Below are positions 34,620 to 44,675 of a stretch of DNA of 64,000 nt, one piece after another. The notes under the pieces are model-generated. The model had not been told where the DNA came from. It did no database searches and saw only the letters and a list, made by a program, of their open reading frames with translations. Position 1 is the stretch's first letter, and each line of letters starts with the position of its first letter. Both the position numbers and the translations under genes were made by a program. Source of the stretch: an uncultured Winogradskyella sp. (GTDB lineage Bacteria; Bacteroidota; Bacteroidia; Flavobacteriales; Flavobacteriaceae); NCBI RefSeq assembly GCF_947496485.1, contig NZ_CANMCZ010000001.1, forward strand, positions 1,359,596 through 1,423,595, read 5' to 3'.

Positions 34620-35660
34620 ATGAAAAAAGAAGAAAAGGTCATTGTCGGAATATCTGTTGGAGATCTTAATGGAATAGGTCCAGAAATTATTATCAAAACC
34701 TATGAAGACCCAAGGTCTTTAGAGTTGAACACACCTGTTGTTTTTGCTTCAGGAAAGGTTATGCAATTTTTCAAAAACCATTTTCAGAGTAAAATCAATT
34801 TTTTTAATATTGATACTCCAGAAAAAATAGTGCACGGTAAAGTTAATGTTGTTAATGTTTGGGGGGAACCAGTAAAAATTGATTTTGGTAATGAAGATAG
34901 TAAAATAGGGGAATACGCTATAAAATCACTCGAATCGGCAACAAAAGCTTTGAAAGAAGGATTAATAGATGTGTTAGTTACAGCACCTATTAACAAACAC
35001 AGCATACAATCAGAAAAATTTAATTTTCCTGGCCATACAGATTATTTAGCCAAAGCGTTAAACGGAAAAAGTTTAATGTTTATGGTCTCTGAAGAACTTC
35101 GAGTAGGACTTTTAACAGATCATGTTCCGCTTAAAGATGCGAGTAGTTCAATTACTGAAGAGTTAATTATAGAGAAGGTAGGAACTGTTATTAAGTCACT
35201 AAAGCAAGATTTTGGTATTAGAAAACCCAAAGTAGCTGTATTAGCAATAAACCCTCACGCAGGTGATAATGGGGTTATTGGTAATGAAGATGATACTATT
35301 CTAAAGCCAACATTAGAAAAATTAAAATCCGATGGAAGTCTAATTTATGGGCCTTATTCTGCAGATAGTTTTTTTGGTTCAAACACTTACAAGAAATTCG
35401 ATGCCATAATTGCATCTTATCATGACCAAGGTTTAATTCCTTTCAAAACTATTGCATTTGGACAAGGAGTTAATTATACAGCAGGTTTGGAGAAAGTAAG
35501 AACGTCACCAGACCATGGGACAGCGTATGAAATTGCAGGAAAAGGTACTGCTAACGAAAGCTCAATGAAACATGCTATAAACACTGCCATTCAAATTTTT
35601 AGAAATAGGGCGGAGTATAGTCAGTACAATAAAAACCCATTAAAAAAAGCCAGTAGATAG
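34620..35660 (+). CDS. pdxA: 4-hydroxythreonine-4-phosphate dehydrogenase
   Basis: A 346-residue dehydrogenase of the deoxyxylulose-5-phosphate-dependent pyridoxal phosphate pathway. PdxA features are GDLNGIGPEII (about 13-23), TAPINKHSI (about 120), FPGHTDYLA (about 133, metal His), NPHAGDNG (about 211) and SYHDQGLIPFK (about 263, metal His). Length is normal. It precedes the DUF177-rpmF operon, which has its own promoter. Confidence 0.97.
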   Translation: MKKEEKVIVGISVGDLNGIGPEIIIKTYEDPRSLELNTPVVFASGKVMQFFKNHFQSKINFFNIDTPEKIVHGKVNVVNVWGEPVKIDFGNEDSKIGEYAIKSLESATKALKEGLIDVLVTAPINKHSIQSEKFNFPGHTDYLAKALNGKSLMFMVSEELRVGLLTDHVPLKDASSSITEELIIEKVGTVIKSLKQDFGIRKPKVAVLAINPHAGDNGVIGNEDDTILKPTLEKLKSDGSLIYGPYSADSFFGSNTYKKFDAIIASYHDQGLIPFKTIAFGQGVNYTAGLEKVRTSPDHGTAYEIAGKGTANESSMKHAINTAIQIFRNRAEYSQYNKNPLKKASR

Positions 35661-35709
35661 TTATAAACAAAAATTGTTGATATCTGGCTGTTAAATAAGG
35701 AAAAATTTA

Positions 35710-35717
35710 TATATTTG
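35710..35717 (+). promoter_or_regulatory. -7 promoter element for the DUF177-rpmF-fabH-acc genes
   Basis: TATATTTG followed by CAC is a very good match to TAnnTTTG and lies 10 bases before the DUF177 ATG, implying a very short leader. No TTG at standard spacing was found. Confidence 0.5.
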
Positions 35718-35727
35718 CACGCTCAAA

Positions 35728-36279
35728 ATGAATGTGGTAATGAAGGCACTTAAAGATTATATAATTCCTTTTGTAGGATTAAAAGTCGGAGAGCATCATT
35801 TTGATTATCAAATTGATAATACGTTCTTTCAACATTTTGAATACGATGAGTTTAATTCAGTTAATGTTAATATTGACCTTAAGTTCGAAAAAAAGGCGAC
35901 TTTATTAGAGTTGTATTTTTCGGCTGTCGGTTCAGTAAACATTAATTGTGATTTAACGAACGAACCTTTTGACCAAGTAATTAATGACGAATATAAATTA
36001 GTTGTTAAGTTTGGTAATGAGTACAATGATGACAATGAAGATATATTAATTCTACCACATGGTGAGTACGAAATTAATATAGCACAATATATATATGAAC
36101 TCATTGTACTGGCCGTTCCAATAAAACGAATTCATCCTGGTATTGAAGACGGTTCATTGCAATCAGAAATACTTTCAAAATTAGAAGAACTAAGTCCTGG
36201 AGAGGACAAAAAGACAAAATCATCAGAGGAGATTGATCCTCGTTGGAATAATTTAAAAAAACTATTAACGGATAAATAA
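35728..36279 (+). CDS. DUF177 (YceD-type) protein
   Basis: A 183-residue protein of the YceD/DUF177 family. Two segments mark it: [15 protein letters not shown] (about 70-84; in many homologues this is a CxRCL box, here only one Cys remains) and an acidic region ending [16 protein letters not shown]177 is almost always next to rpmF, as here (8-base gap), and is thought to act in 23S rRNA or large-subunit maturation. An ATG four codons downstream is an alternative start. Confidence 0.9.
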   Translation: MNVVMKALKDYIIPFVGLKVGEHHFDYQIDNTFFQHFEYDEFNSVNVNIDLKFEKKATLLELYFSAVGSVNINCDLTNEPFDQVINDEYKLVVKFGNEYNDDNEDILILPHGEYEINIAQYIYELIVLAVPIKRIHPGIEDGSLQSEILSKLEELSPGEDKKTKSSEEIDPRWNNLKKLLTDK

Positions 36280-36287
36280 CATTTAAA

Positions 36288-36491
36288 ATGGCACATCCAA
36301 AGCGTAAAATATCAAAAACAAGAAGAGATAAAAGAAGAACACATTACAAAGCTTCTGTACCTCAAATAGCAACTTGCCCTACAACAGGTGAGCCACATTT
36401 ATACCACAGAGCGCATTGGCACGAAGGGAAACTTTACTACAGAGGACAGGTTTTAATTGACAACTCACTTGAAGAAGAAAATATAGCATAA
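36288..36491 (+). CDS. rpmF: 50S ribosomal protein L32
   Basis: A 67-residue basic protein beginning [20 protein letters not shown], the L32 signature. The zinc-binding Cys set of some L32 proteins is reduced to a single Cys ([10 protein letters not shown]), indicating a C-minus form. It ends in an acidic tail (SLEEENIA). Terminator follows at 36512. Confidence 0.98.
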   Translation: MAHPKRKISKTRRDKRRTHYKASVPQIATCPTTGEPHLYHRAHWHEGKLYYRGQVLIDNSLEEENIA

Positions 36492-36511
36492 GTATTATGC
36501 ATGCATATAAT

Positions 36512-36539
36512 AAAACGCTCACTTGTGAGCGTTTTTTTT
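36512..36539 (+). terminator. Intrinsic terminator after rpmF
   Basis: AAAACGCTCAC and GTGAGCGTTTT form a perfect 11-bp stem around a TT tip, followed by a run of T. Confidence 0.88.
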
Positions 36540-36669
36540 GTTATAATTTCCTGAATCGCACAAAAACCACTTAATTTGCATAATTATTTGCCAAAAAACG
36601 ACGAAAATTGAGCAAAACTCATTAGTTTTTATCAATTTTCTATACTTTTAATTAATATAAAAGCTAATA

Positions 36670-37665
36670 ATGAGTAAAATCACAGCGGCAATAACAGCTG
36701 TAGGAGGCTATGTTCCAGACTTTGTATTATCTAATAAGATTTTAGAAACTATGGTAGATACCAACGACGAATGGATAACTTCACGAACTGGAATCAAAGA
36801 ACGTAGAATTTTAAAAGAAGAAGGAAAAGGAACCTCTTTTTTAGCCATAAAAGCAGCAGAAGATTTAATTCAGAAAAAAGGATTAGATCCCAAAGAGATT
36901 GAATTAGTTATTGTTTGTACAGCAACTCCAGACATGAAAGCTGCAGCAACTGCAGCTTATACAGCGACACAAATAGGTGCTGTAAATGCGTTTTCATTTG
37001 ATCTAGAAGCAGCATGTTCTAGCTTTCTTTACGGGATGTCAACTGCGGCAGCATATATAGAGTCTGGTCGTTATAAAAAAATTCTTTTAATAGGAGCTGA
37101 TAAAAATTCATCATTTATAAATTATAAAGACAGAGCAACATGTATCATTTTTGGAGATGGTGCTGGTGCTGTACTTTTTGAGCCTAATGAAGAAGGTTTA
37201 GGTTTGCAGGATGAATTACTAAGAAGTAATGGTGAAGGAAGAGAATTTCTTCAGGCCACTTATGGTGGCTCATCATATCCTATTACAGCCGAAACTTTTA
37301 ATGAAGGTAAACACTATGTTTTCCAAGATGGTAAAACAGTATTTAAAAATGCTGTTTTTAATATGGCAGATGTTGCTGAAAAAATTCTTAAAAGAAACAA
37401 CCTAACAAACGATGATGTTTCTTGGTTGGCAGCTCACCAAGCAAATAAGCGTATTATTGATGCAACTGCCAATAGAATTAATTTGGAAGAAGAAAAAGTA
37501 ATGATGAACATACAGAAGTATGGCAATACTACATCAGCGACTTTACCATTATTACTATATGATTACGAATCACAGCTTAAAAAAGGTGACAATATAATAT
37601 TTGCTGCCTTTGGTGGTGGATTTACTTGGGGCTCAATTTATTTTAAATGGGCTTATAATTCCTAA
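36670..37665 (+). CDS. fabH: Beta-ketoacyl-ACP synthase III
   Basis: A 331-residue thiolase-fold enzyme that starts fatty acid synthesis by condensing acyl-CoA with malonyl-ACP. The catalytic triad is present: Cys in [11 protein letters not shown] (about residue 116), His in [10 protein letters not shown] (about 257) and Asn in [10 protein letters not shown] (about 287). It precedes accB and accC, supplying the first steps of fatty acid synthesis together. Confidence 0.96.
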   Translation: MSKITAAITAVGGYVPDFVLSNKILETMVDTNDEWITSRTGIKERRILKEEGKGTSFLAIKAAEDLIQKKGLDPKEIELVIVCTATPDMKAAATAAYTATQIGAVNAFSFDLEAACSSFLYGMSTAAAYIESGRYKKILLIGADKNSSFINYKDRATCIIFGDGAGAVLFEPNEEGLGLQDELLRSNGEGREFLQATYGGSSYPITAETFNEGKHYVFQDGKTVFKNAVFNMADVAEKILKRNNLTNDDVSWLAAHQANKRIIDATANRINLEEEKVMMNIQKYGNTTSATLPLLLYDYESQLKKGDNIIFAAFGGGFTWGSIYFKWAYNS

Positions 37666-37697
37666 CAAAAAAACTAACTAAAAAACAACTTAATATT

Positions 37698-38174
37698 ATG
37701 GATTTAAAAGAAATTCAGAACTTAATAAAATTTGTGGCCAAATCTGGTGCAAGTGAAGTTAAGTTAGAAATGGATGACGTTAAAATTACCATTAGAACGG
37801 GTTCAGAAAGCGACACCACAATAGTACAGCAAGTACCAATGCAGGCGGCACCAGTTATTCAACAACAAGCTCCAGTTCAACCAGCTGCACCAGTAGCAGA
37901 AACGTCAGCACCAGCAGCAAGTGAAGATTCAAAATATATCACAATAAAATCACCAATTATTGGTACGTTTTATCGTAAGCCATCTCCAGATAAACCTGTT
38001 TTTGTTGAAGTAGGAACTGAAATTAAAGAAGGAGATGTACTTTGTGTTATTGAGGCCATGAAACTTTTCAACGAGATTGAATCAGAGGTTTCTGGTAAAA
38101 TTGTCAAAGTACTTGTTGACGATTCGTCACCAGTAGAGTTTGATCAACCATTATTCTTGGTAGATCCATCATAA
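37698..38174 (+). CDS. accB: Biotin carboxyl carrier protein of acetyl-CoA carboxylase
   Basis: A 158-residue protein: N-terminal domain, Pro/Ala/Gln-rich linker (about 48-78) and biotinyl domain with the biotinylated Lys in [12 protein letters not shown] (about residue 124). Followed by accC after a palindromic spacer. Confidence 0.97.
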   Translation: MDLKEIQNLIKFVAKSGASEVKLEMDDVKITIRTGSESDTTIVQQVPMQAAPVIQQQAPVQPAAPVAETSAPAASEDSKYITIKSPIIGTFYRKPSPDKPVFVEVGTEIKEGDVLCVIEAMKLFNEIESEVSGKIVKVLVDDSSPVEFDQPLFLVDPS

Positions 38175-38177
38175 CCA

Positions 38178-38241
38178 GATTTAAAATTCCAAAGTATAAT
38201 TCCCAAGTTGTTGGAATTTGGAATTTGAAATTTTAAATATC
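38178..38241. repeat. Long palindromic spacer between accB and accC
   Basis: Arms at 38178-38193 and 38224-38241 are nearly perfect inverted repeats, and an inner ATTCCCAA/TTGGAAT pair adds a second stem. The right side carries tandem GGAATTT-like heptamers. It looks like a REP-like intergenic palindrome and may form a hairpin in the accB-accC transcript. Confidence 0.55.
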
Positions 38242-38249
38242 TAAAAGTT

Positions 38250-39602
38250 ATGTTTAAAAAAATACTAATTGCCAATAGAGGTGAAATAGCACTTCGTGTT
38301 ATTAGAACCTGTAAAGAAATGGGTATAAAAACTGTAGCGGTATATTCAACTGCAGATGCAGAAAGCCTACACGTTAAGTTTGCTGACGAAGCCGTTTGTA
38401 TAGGCCCACCTCCAAGTAGCGAATCTTATCTTAAAATATCTAATATTATTGCCGCAGCAGAGATTACCAATGCTGATGCAATTCATCCAGGTTACGGGTT
38501 TTTGTCTGAGAACGCAAAATTCTCTAAAATATGTGAAGAGCACGGTATTAAATTTATCGGAGCATCTGAAGAGATGATTGAGAGAATGGGTGACAAAGCT
38601 AATGCCAAAGCAACTATGAAAGCGGCAGGTGTACCTTGTGTGCCAGGAAGTGAAGGCGTTATAACATCTTTTGAAGAGTGTAAAAAATTAGCTAAAGAGA
38701 CGGGCTATCCGGTTATGCTAAAGGCTTCAGCAGGTGGCGGTGGAAAAGGAATGCGCGCGGTTTGGAAACCAGAAGACCTTCAGAACGCTTGGGAATCTGC
38801 GCGAGCAGAATCTAAAGCAGCATTTGGAAATGATGACATGTACATGGAGAAACTTATTGAAGAGCCGCGTCATATCGAAATACAAATTGTTGGAGATTCT
38901 CGAGGAAAAGCATGTCATTTGTCAGAAAGAGATTGTTCAATACAAAGACGTCATCAAAAATTGACAGAAGAAGTCCCTTCTCCATTTATGACAGATAAAT
39001 TGAGAAATCAAATGGGTAAAGCCGCTGTTAAAGCTGCCGAATATATTAAATATGAAGGTGCTGGAACGGTAGAATTTTTAGTTGATAAACATCGAAAATT
39101 CTATTTCATGGAAATGAATACACGTATTCAGGTGGAGCATCCAATTACTGAGCAAGTTATAGATTTCGATTTGATTCGTGAACAAATTTTAGTTGCAGCA
39201 GGAGTACCAATTTCTGGTAAAAACTACACACCAAATTTGCATTCTATAGAATGTAGAATAAATGCTGAAGATCCGTTTAATGACTTTAGGCCATCACCAG
39301 GTAAAATCACAACTTTACATGCTCCTGGTGGTCATGGTGTGCGTTTAGATACACATGTTTATGCGGGTTATAGTATTCCACCAAATTATGACTCAATGAT
39401 TGCGAAGTTAATCACCACAGCTCAAACAAGAGAAGAGGCAATTAACAAAATGAAACGCGCATTAGACGAGTTTGTGATAGAGGGTATAAAAACGACCATT
39501 CCTTTTCACAGGCAATTAATGGATCATCCAGATTATTTAGCTGGTAATTATACCACTAAATTTATGGAAGACTTTGAAATACAAGAAGAGACAGAAGATT
39601 AA
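38250..39602 (+). CDS. accC: Biotin carboxylase subunit of acetyl-CoA carboxylase
   Basis: A 450-residue ATP-grasp enzyme that carboxylates biotin on AccB. Visible motifs are [16 protein letters not shown] (N-terminus), [10 protein letters not shown] (about 75), the Gly-rich ATP loop [12 protein letters not shown] (about 159-170), [11 protein letters not shown] (about 288) and ECRINAED (about 331). Full length. Confidence 0.98.
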   Translation: MFKKILIANRGEIALRVIRTCKEMGIKTVAVYSTADAESLHVKFADEAVCIGPPPSSESYLKISNIIAAAEITNADAIHPGYGFLSENAKFSKICEEHGIKFIGASEEMIERMGDKANAKATMKAAGVPCVPGSEGVITSFEECKKLAKETGYPVMLKASAGGGGKGMRAVWKPEDLQNAWESARAESKAAFGNDDMYMEKLIEEPRHIEIQIVGDSRGKACHLSERDCSIQRRHQKLTEEVPSPFMTDKLRNQMGKAAVKAAEYIKYEGAGTVEFLVDKHRKFYFMEMNTRIQVEHPITEQVIDFDLIREQILVAAGVPISGKNYTPNLHSIECRINAEDPFNDFRPSPGKITTLHAPGGHGVRLDTHVYAGYSIPPNYDSMIAKLITTAQTREEAINKMKRALDEFVIEGIKTTIPFHRQLMDHPDYLAGNYTTKFMEDFEIQEETED

Positions 39603-39605
39603 AAC

Positions 39606-39638
39606 AAAAAAGCCCAAGCTGATCAGCTTGGGCTTTTT
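39606..39638 (+). terminator. Intrinsic terminator after accC
   Basis: A-run then GCCCAAGCTGA/TCAGCTTGGGC, a perfect stem that reads as a continuous palindrome, followed by TTTTT. Works on both strands in form. Confidence 0.9.
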
Positions 39639-39735
39639 ATTTGAGCTTCAGATTCACTCTATGATTCTAAAGAGACAGCTGCTTTTTTTGATAATAGAAT
39701 AAATACAACTAACTTTAGGGGTTAAAAAATATGTT

Positions 39736-42429
39736 ATGAACCAGAACTACTTTAAAATAATGGCAGTTACTGCTATTTGTTTTTGCTCCCTATTTACTCA
39801 TGCACAAAATTCAAATGAATTGTGGATTAGTGTTAGTGAGGCTAAAGCCCAAAAAGCCGAACAGATTTCAAGAAAAATTATCCTAGCAACAGAGAAGTTT
39901 TATCAACTAGATGTTAAACAATTAAAGAATTCTTTAATAAATGTTGGGAATAGAAAAAATACAGGAAATACAGTAATTTCTTTTCCTAATTCTGATGGCA
40001 AATTAAATCGATATAAAGTTTTTGAAGCTTCTGTAATGGCACCAGAACTTGAGTCACAATTTCCCAACATGAAATCTTATGCAGGTCAAGGTATTGATAA
40101 TCCTTCTGAGACTATCAGATTTAGCATAACGCCAAAAGGTCTTAACGTTATGTTATTGGGTACTTCAAAAGGCACACAATTTATAGACCCTTTCACAACA
40201 GAAGGAAATATCTATACAGTTTACGCAAAGAAAAATTTAGAAGCTAGAAATTTTGATTTTGAATGTGGTGTTATTGATGAACCAGAACTACTGAATAAAA
40301 CATCTGACAGTATTAACATAGCAAAAAATGCAGATGATGGCACACTAAGAGACTATCGAATAGCGATAGCATGTACAGGTGAATATGCTACGTTTCATGG
40401 AGGGACTGTCGCTGGAGCAATGGCGGCTATGGTTACAACAATGACAAGAGTTAATGGTATATATGAAAGAGAGTTATCTATGACAATGACCATGATTGCT
40501 AATAATGCTGACATTATATACTTAGATGGTACAACAGACCCATTTAACAATGATAGTGCCTCACAATTAATTAATCAAAGCCAAAGTGTTATTGATGCTG
40601 AAATAGGCTCTGCAAACTATGATATTGGCCATACCTTCAGTACTGGTGGTGGTGGCTTAGCTGCTTTAGGCTCTTCTTGTAATAATTCAAATAAAGCAAG
40701 GGGAATAACGGGTTCACCACAGCCTGCCGGCGATTCATTTGACGTAGATTTTGTGGCTCATGAGTTGGGTCATCAATTTGGGTCAACGCACACATTTAAT
40801 GGTAATGTAGGAAGTTGCTCAGGAGGTAATAGAACGGCTTCTTCGGCTTATGAGCCTGGGAGTGGAAGCACTATTATGGCTTATGCTGGTATCTGTGGTT
40901 CAGACAATGTGCAAAACAATAGTGATGATTATTTTCATCAAAAAAGTTTAGACTTAATATGGACTCATATTACAAGCTCTTTCGTTTGCCCAGTAAATAC
41001 AACAGCAACAGGAAATAATGAACCAAATGCCAATGCAGGTTCTGACTATACAATACCTCAGGGAACCCCTTACAAATTAGATGGTGGAGCCTCTACAGAT
41101 CCAGACGGATTAGCGTCATTGACTTACACTTGGGAGCAATATGATTTAGGACCTGCTGGATCGCCATTAGAGACCAATACAACAGGACCATTGACAAGAA
41201 CATATAAAGGAACTAATGATCCAGTTAGATATGTACCAAGACTTCCTGATGTTTTAAGCAATGGAGGCGTTTCAACAACTTGGGAAAAATTGGCAACAGT
41301 AGATAGAGCAATTAATTATAGTCTAACTGTAAGAGATAACGACGCAACTGGAGGACAAACAGATGTCGATCAAATGACAGCAACTGTAACTACTGACGCT
41401 GGTCCATTTATAGTGACTTCTCAAAATACAGGTGGAATAAGTTGGGATAATGGATCAACACAAACTGTAACATGGAATGTTGCAGGTACAAATGCTAATG
41501 GCGTAAATGCTACAAATGTGAATATTTTACTGTCAACCGACGGAGGTATAAATTTTGACACAGTATTAGCATCTAGTACACCAAATGATGGGTCTCATAG
41601 TTTCACAGTGCCAAATAATGTTGCAGGCACGAATTGCAGAATTATGGTTGAAGGGGATAATAATATCTTCTTTAATGTAAACTCCACAGAGTTTCAAATT
41701 GGATCAGTTGTTTGTAATGAGTTTCCTTCTGGAGCTGTTGGTCTTGCCATACCTGATGGTCCAAGTCCAAATCAACCAGGAACCGTTGTTTTTAGTACAA
41801 TCAATGTTTCAGATTCTGGCCCTATTTCTAGTATGAAAATATCATTAAATATCACTCATACTTACATAGGTGATTTAGTGGTTCAGCTACAACATCCTAA
41901 CGGTACAGATTTTGTAAACGTTTGGAATAGAACATGTAATAGTACGGCTTTTGGAAATATTGATGTTACGTTAGAGGATGGATTACCAGCAATAAGCTGT
42001 GCGTCTCCTACCACGGGATCATATGCTCCAGAGAACGCTTTAAGTGCCTTTAATGGTTTAGAAATGAACGGTGATTGGACGATTGCTCTAGTAGATAATT
42101 ATAATGGTGATATAGGTACTTTAAATAATTGGTCAGTAGAATTTTGTGTGCCAGCAGGATTATCCATTGCTGAGAACGAATTAGATAAGTTGAGTATTTA
42201 TCCAAACCCAAATAATGGCGAATTTAATATTGTTTTTAATCCAACTTCTGGAGAAGCTATTACGATCGAAGTTTACGATATTAGAGGGAGAGCTATTTTT
42301 ACAAATGTATTCAGTAGTGTAAGCCGATTCGACCAAGTTATTAAACTTAATAATGCACAATCAGGAGTATATTTATTAACTATAGCAGATGGCTCACAAA
42401 AAGTGACTAAGAAAATTATAGTGGATTAA
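39736..42429 (+). CDS. Reprolysin-like (M12B) metalloprotease with P domain and T9SS sorting domain
   Basis: An 897-residue secreted protease. Signal peptide (to THAQ, about 23), a propeptide-like region to about 200, then the metzincin core with the zinc motif HELGHQFGSTHTF (about 335-347). Further domains are an Ig-like/PKD-like part (about 430-560, with YKLDGGASTDPDG), a proprotein-convertase P domain (about 655-800, INVSDSGPISSMKISLNI, HPNGT, GDWTIALVDNYNGDIGTLNNW) and a type A sorting domain (IYPNPNNGEFNI about 817, GVYLLTI, KKIIVD end). It is expected to be exported through the T9SS and act on extracellular protein. Single gene between terminators. Confidence 0.93.
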   Translation: MNQNYFKIMAVTAICFCSLFTHAQNSNELWISVSEAKAQKAEQISRKIILATEKFYQLDVKQLKNSLINVGNRKNTGNTVISFPNSDGKLNRYKVFEASVMAPELESQFPNMKSYAGQGIDNPSETIRFSITPKGLNVMLLGTSKGTQFIDPFTTEGNIYTVYAKKNLEARNFDFECGVIDEPELLNKTSDSINIAKNADDGTLRDYRIAIACTGEYATFHGGTVAGAMAAMVTTMTRVNGIYERELSMTMTMIANNADIIYLDGTTDPFNNDSASQLINQSQSVIDAEIGSANYDIGHTFSTGGGGLAALGSSCNNSNKARGITGSPQPAGDSFDVDFVAHELGHQFGSTHTFNGNVGSCSGGNRTASSAYEPGSGSTIMAYAGICGSDNVQNNSDDYFHQKSLDLIWTHITSSFVCPVNTTATGNNEPNANAGSDYTIPQGTPYKLDGGASTDPDGLASLTYTWEQYDLGPAGSPLETNTTGPLTRTYKGTNDPVRYVPRLPDVLSNGGVSTTWEKLATVDRAINYSLTVRDNDATGGQTDVDQMTATVTTDAGPFIVTSQNTGGISWDNGSTQTVTWNVAGTNANGVNATNVNILLSTDGGINFDTVLASSTPNDGSHSFTVPNNVAGTNCRIMVEGDNNIFFNVNSTEFQIGSVVCNEFPSGAVGLAIPDGPSPNQPGTVVFSTINVSDSGPISSMKISLNITHTYIGDLVVQLQHPNGTDFVNVWNRTCNSTAFGNIDVTLEDGLPAISCASPTTGSYAPENALSAFNGLEMNGDWTIALVDNYNGDIGTLNNWSVEFCVPAGLSIAENELDKLSIYPNPNNGEFNIVFNPTSGEAITIEVYDIRGRAIFTNVFSSVSRFDQVIKLNNAQSGVYLLTIADGSQKVTKKIIVD

Positions 42430-42447
42430 AAATTTAATTTATATTTT

Positions 42448-42476
42448 AAAAGCTCCTAATTTTAGGAGCTTTTTTT
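42448..42476 (+). terminator. Intrinsic terminator after the M12B protease gene
   Basis: AAAAGCTCCTA and TAGGAGCTTTT form an 11-bp stem with a small AT loop and a T-run. Confidence 0.88.
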
Positions 42477-42481
42477 ATACT

Positions 42482-43594
42482 ATGAATCTATCGTATTGGG
42501 AAATAAAGAGTTGGTTATCTAATGTAGACTATACCATTATAGGTAGTGGTATTGTTGGCCTTAACTGTGCCCTTTATTTAAAGAGTCGATTTCCCGAAGC
42601 CAAAATCTTAATTCTTGAAAAAGGAACACTTCCTCAAGGGGCTAGCACAAAAAACGCAGGTTTTGCCTGTTTTGGTAGCCTTAGTGAAATAATTGAAGAT
42701 CTTAAAAATCATTCTAAGAAAGAAGTTTTAGAGCTTGTAAACAAACGAATAAATGGTTTGCAACTTTTAAGAGAAAATCTAGGTGATAAAGCGGTTGATT
42801 ATCAAAATCTAGGTGGTTACGAATTGTTTACAGACTCAGATACTGAACTTTATGAATCTTGTAACGAGAAGCAAGAAGAAGTTAATGGGTTGCTACAACC
42901 CATTTTTAAAGAAGATGTATTCTCTTTTGTAGAAAACAAATTCAATTTTAATAGTATAAAACCTAAATATAGTTTCAATCAATTTGAAGGACAAATCGAT
43001 ACTGGGAAAATGATAGAGGCATTACTGCTTAAGGTTTATTCCTTAGGGATAAAAATATTGAACAATACTTTTGTTGAATCATTTTCTGAAAATTCAAACA
43101 CAGTAAAAATTCAAACAAATCAATTTGAATTTACAAGTCACAAGGTTTTAATTGCTACAAATGGATTTGCAAAAGAATTAAATATTCCACAAGTTAAACC
43201 CGCTAGAGCCCAGGTTTTAATTACAAAACCAATTGATGGGTTACACATAAAAGGCACTTTTCATTTAGACAAAGGATATTATTATTTCAGAAACATTGAT
43301 AATAGAGTTTTATTTGGTGGAGGGAGAAACTTAGATTTTATAACCGAAGAAACTTTAAATTTTGGCGAAACTGAAATCATTCAAAACAAACTTGAGGAAC
43401 TTCTAAAAACAACAATTTTACCAAATATCGATTTTGAGATAGACCATCGATGGAGTGGAATAATGGGAGTTGGAACACAGAAAAAAGCCATAGTAAAACA
43501 GTTATCAAATAATGTATTTTGTGGAGTGCGCTTAGGCGGAATGGGAGTCGCAATTGGCAGCTTGGTTGGTAAAGAATTGGCAGATTTATTATAA
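42482..43594 (+). CDS. DAO-family FAD-dependent oxidoreductase
   Basis: A 370-residue flavoprotein. The dinucleotide-binding motif YTIIGSGIVGLNCALYL (about 17-33), LILEKG, the STKNAGFACFGS region (about 55-66) and a late MGVGTQKKAIVKQL...GGMGVAIGSLVG box place it in the DAO (D-amino acid oxidase/glycine oxidase) family. It starts three bases after a terminator, so it must be transcribed from inside or across that hairpin. Its stop overlaps the next ATG. Substrate unknown. Confidence 0.85.
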   Translation: MNLSYWEIKSWLSNVDYTIIGSGIVGLNCALYLKSRFPEAKILILEKGTLPQGASTKNAGFACFGSLSEIIEDLKNHSKKEVLELVNKRINGLQLLRENLGDKAVDYQNLGGYELFTDSDTELYESCNEKQEEVNGLLQPIFKEDVFSFVENKFNFNSIKPKYSFNQFEGQIDTGKMIEALLLKVYSLGIKILNNTFVESFSENSNTVKIQTNQFEFTSHKVLIATNGFAKELNIPQVKPARAQVLITKPIDGLHIKGTFHLDKGYYYFRNIDNRVLFGGGRNLDFITEETLNFGETEIIQNKLEELLKTTILPNIDFEIDHRWSGIMGVGTQKKAIVKQLSNNVFCGVRLGGMGVAIGSLVGKELADLL

Positions 43595-44043
43595 TGAGCG
43601 TAAAACAACAATTATATAATCGCTGCGAAAGTCTTCTAAACGAGAGATTAAGAGTCGTTCAAAAAACCATTGCTGATATTCAAAACAATCTCCAATCTGA
43701 AACTAAAAGTAGTGCTGGTGACAAACACGAAACAGGTAGAGCAATGCTTCAGCTCGAACGCGAAAAGGCAGGAAATCAATTAGCAGAACTTCAAAAATTA
43801 AGCGAGACACTTCAAAAGATAGATGTAAAAATGAAACATAACACTATAGCTTTAGGGAGTGTAGTTAAAACAACAGGCTCAAACTATTTTATTAGTGTAA
43901 GTGTTGGAGAAATTAAGCTGAAGAATGAATCTTTCTACGGCATATCTGTTGCTACTCCAATGGGTAAATTATTAATTTCTAAATCAGTTGGAGATGAAAT
44001 TAGTTTTAGAGCACAAACATTTACAATAATAGATGTATTATAA
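43594..44043 (+). CDS. GreA/GreB-like C-terminal domain protein
   Basis: A 149-residue protein with an N-terminal coiled coil (about 20-75) and a C-terminal domain resembling the FKBP-like GreA/GreB C-terminus (TIALGSVVKT, FYGISVATPMGKLLISKSVGDEISF). This flavobacterial family is often labelled 3-oxoacyl-ACP synthase in databases; nothing in its sequence (no thiolase Cys, too short) supports that label. Its ATG overlaps the stop of the oxidoreductase. Possibly binds RNA polymerase, but the acidic tip residues of GreA are not obvious. Confidence 0.65.
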   Translation: MSVKQQLYNRCESLLNERLRVVQKTIADIQNNLQSETKSSAGDKHETGRAMLQLEREKAGNQLAELQKLSETLQKIDVKMKHNTIALGSVVKTTGSNYFISVSVGEIKLKNESFYGISVATPMGKLLISKSVGDEISFRAQTFTIIDVL

Positions 44044-44162
44044 AAACTCTAAGAACTAAGACTTCAATTTTAAACAGATTGTCGTTTTTATTACTGGGAA
44101 TGACGTTTTTGTTATAATATCTTGTCAAATAATTGGAGTAACTTTACGATAGAACAACTGTT

Positions 44163-44675
44163 ATGAAAACACGATTAATTTTTATATGCTTTATATGTCT
44201 ATCAGCCTTTAGTTTTGCACAAAAATCTTCTGTAGATTTTGAAATAAAAAACGTAGGTATAACGGTCGATGGGTATTTCAATACATTTACAATTAATGCA
44301 GATCTTGATGCGAGTTTTGAACTTAAAAATCTTTCAGGAAAAATTACAACTTCTTCAATTAAAACAGGCATTGATAGTAGAGATGAACACCTTTTAGAAG
44401 AAGATTATTTTGATGTTGAGAATCATAAATACATTACATTAAAAAGTACAGCTATAACTAAAAAAACTAATACCACATATAACGTTAAAGCCAGCCTCAC
44501 CATAAAAGGAAAAACAAAAACAATTACCATTCCAGTTGCAGTAGAAAAAGAGGGAGATAAATATAAAATCACTTCAAGTTTTGAGATTAATAGACAAAAT
44601 TATGATGTTGGTGGAGGTAGTTTTGTAATGAGTAAAACAGTGAAAGTTAATGTGATATACTATCAAGAATTTTAG
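44163..44675 (+). CDS. YceI family periplasmic lipid-binding protein, first gene of the PKS cluster
   Basis: A 170-residue protein with signal peptide (to SFAQ, residue 19) and a YceI lipocalin-like beta-barrel (KSSVDFEIKN, VDGYFNTFTI, DSRDEHLLEEDYFDVENHKY, LTIKGKTKTITIPV). YceI proteins bind polyisoprenoid or long-chain lipids in the periplasm. The stop codon is immediately followed by the ATG of the FAD oxidoreductase, so it is translated with the polyketide cluster; a periplasmic carrier for the cluster's lipid product is a reasonable inference. Confidence 0.88.
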   Translation: MKTRLIFICFICLSAFSFAQKSSVDFEIKNVGITVDGYFNTFTINADLDASFELKNLSGKITTSSIKTGIDSRDEHLLEEDYFDVENHKYITLKSTAITKKTNTTYNVKASLTIKGKTKTITIPVAVEKEGDKYKITSSFEINRQNYDVGGGSFVMSKTVKVNVIYYQEF

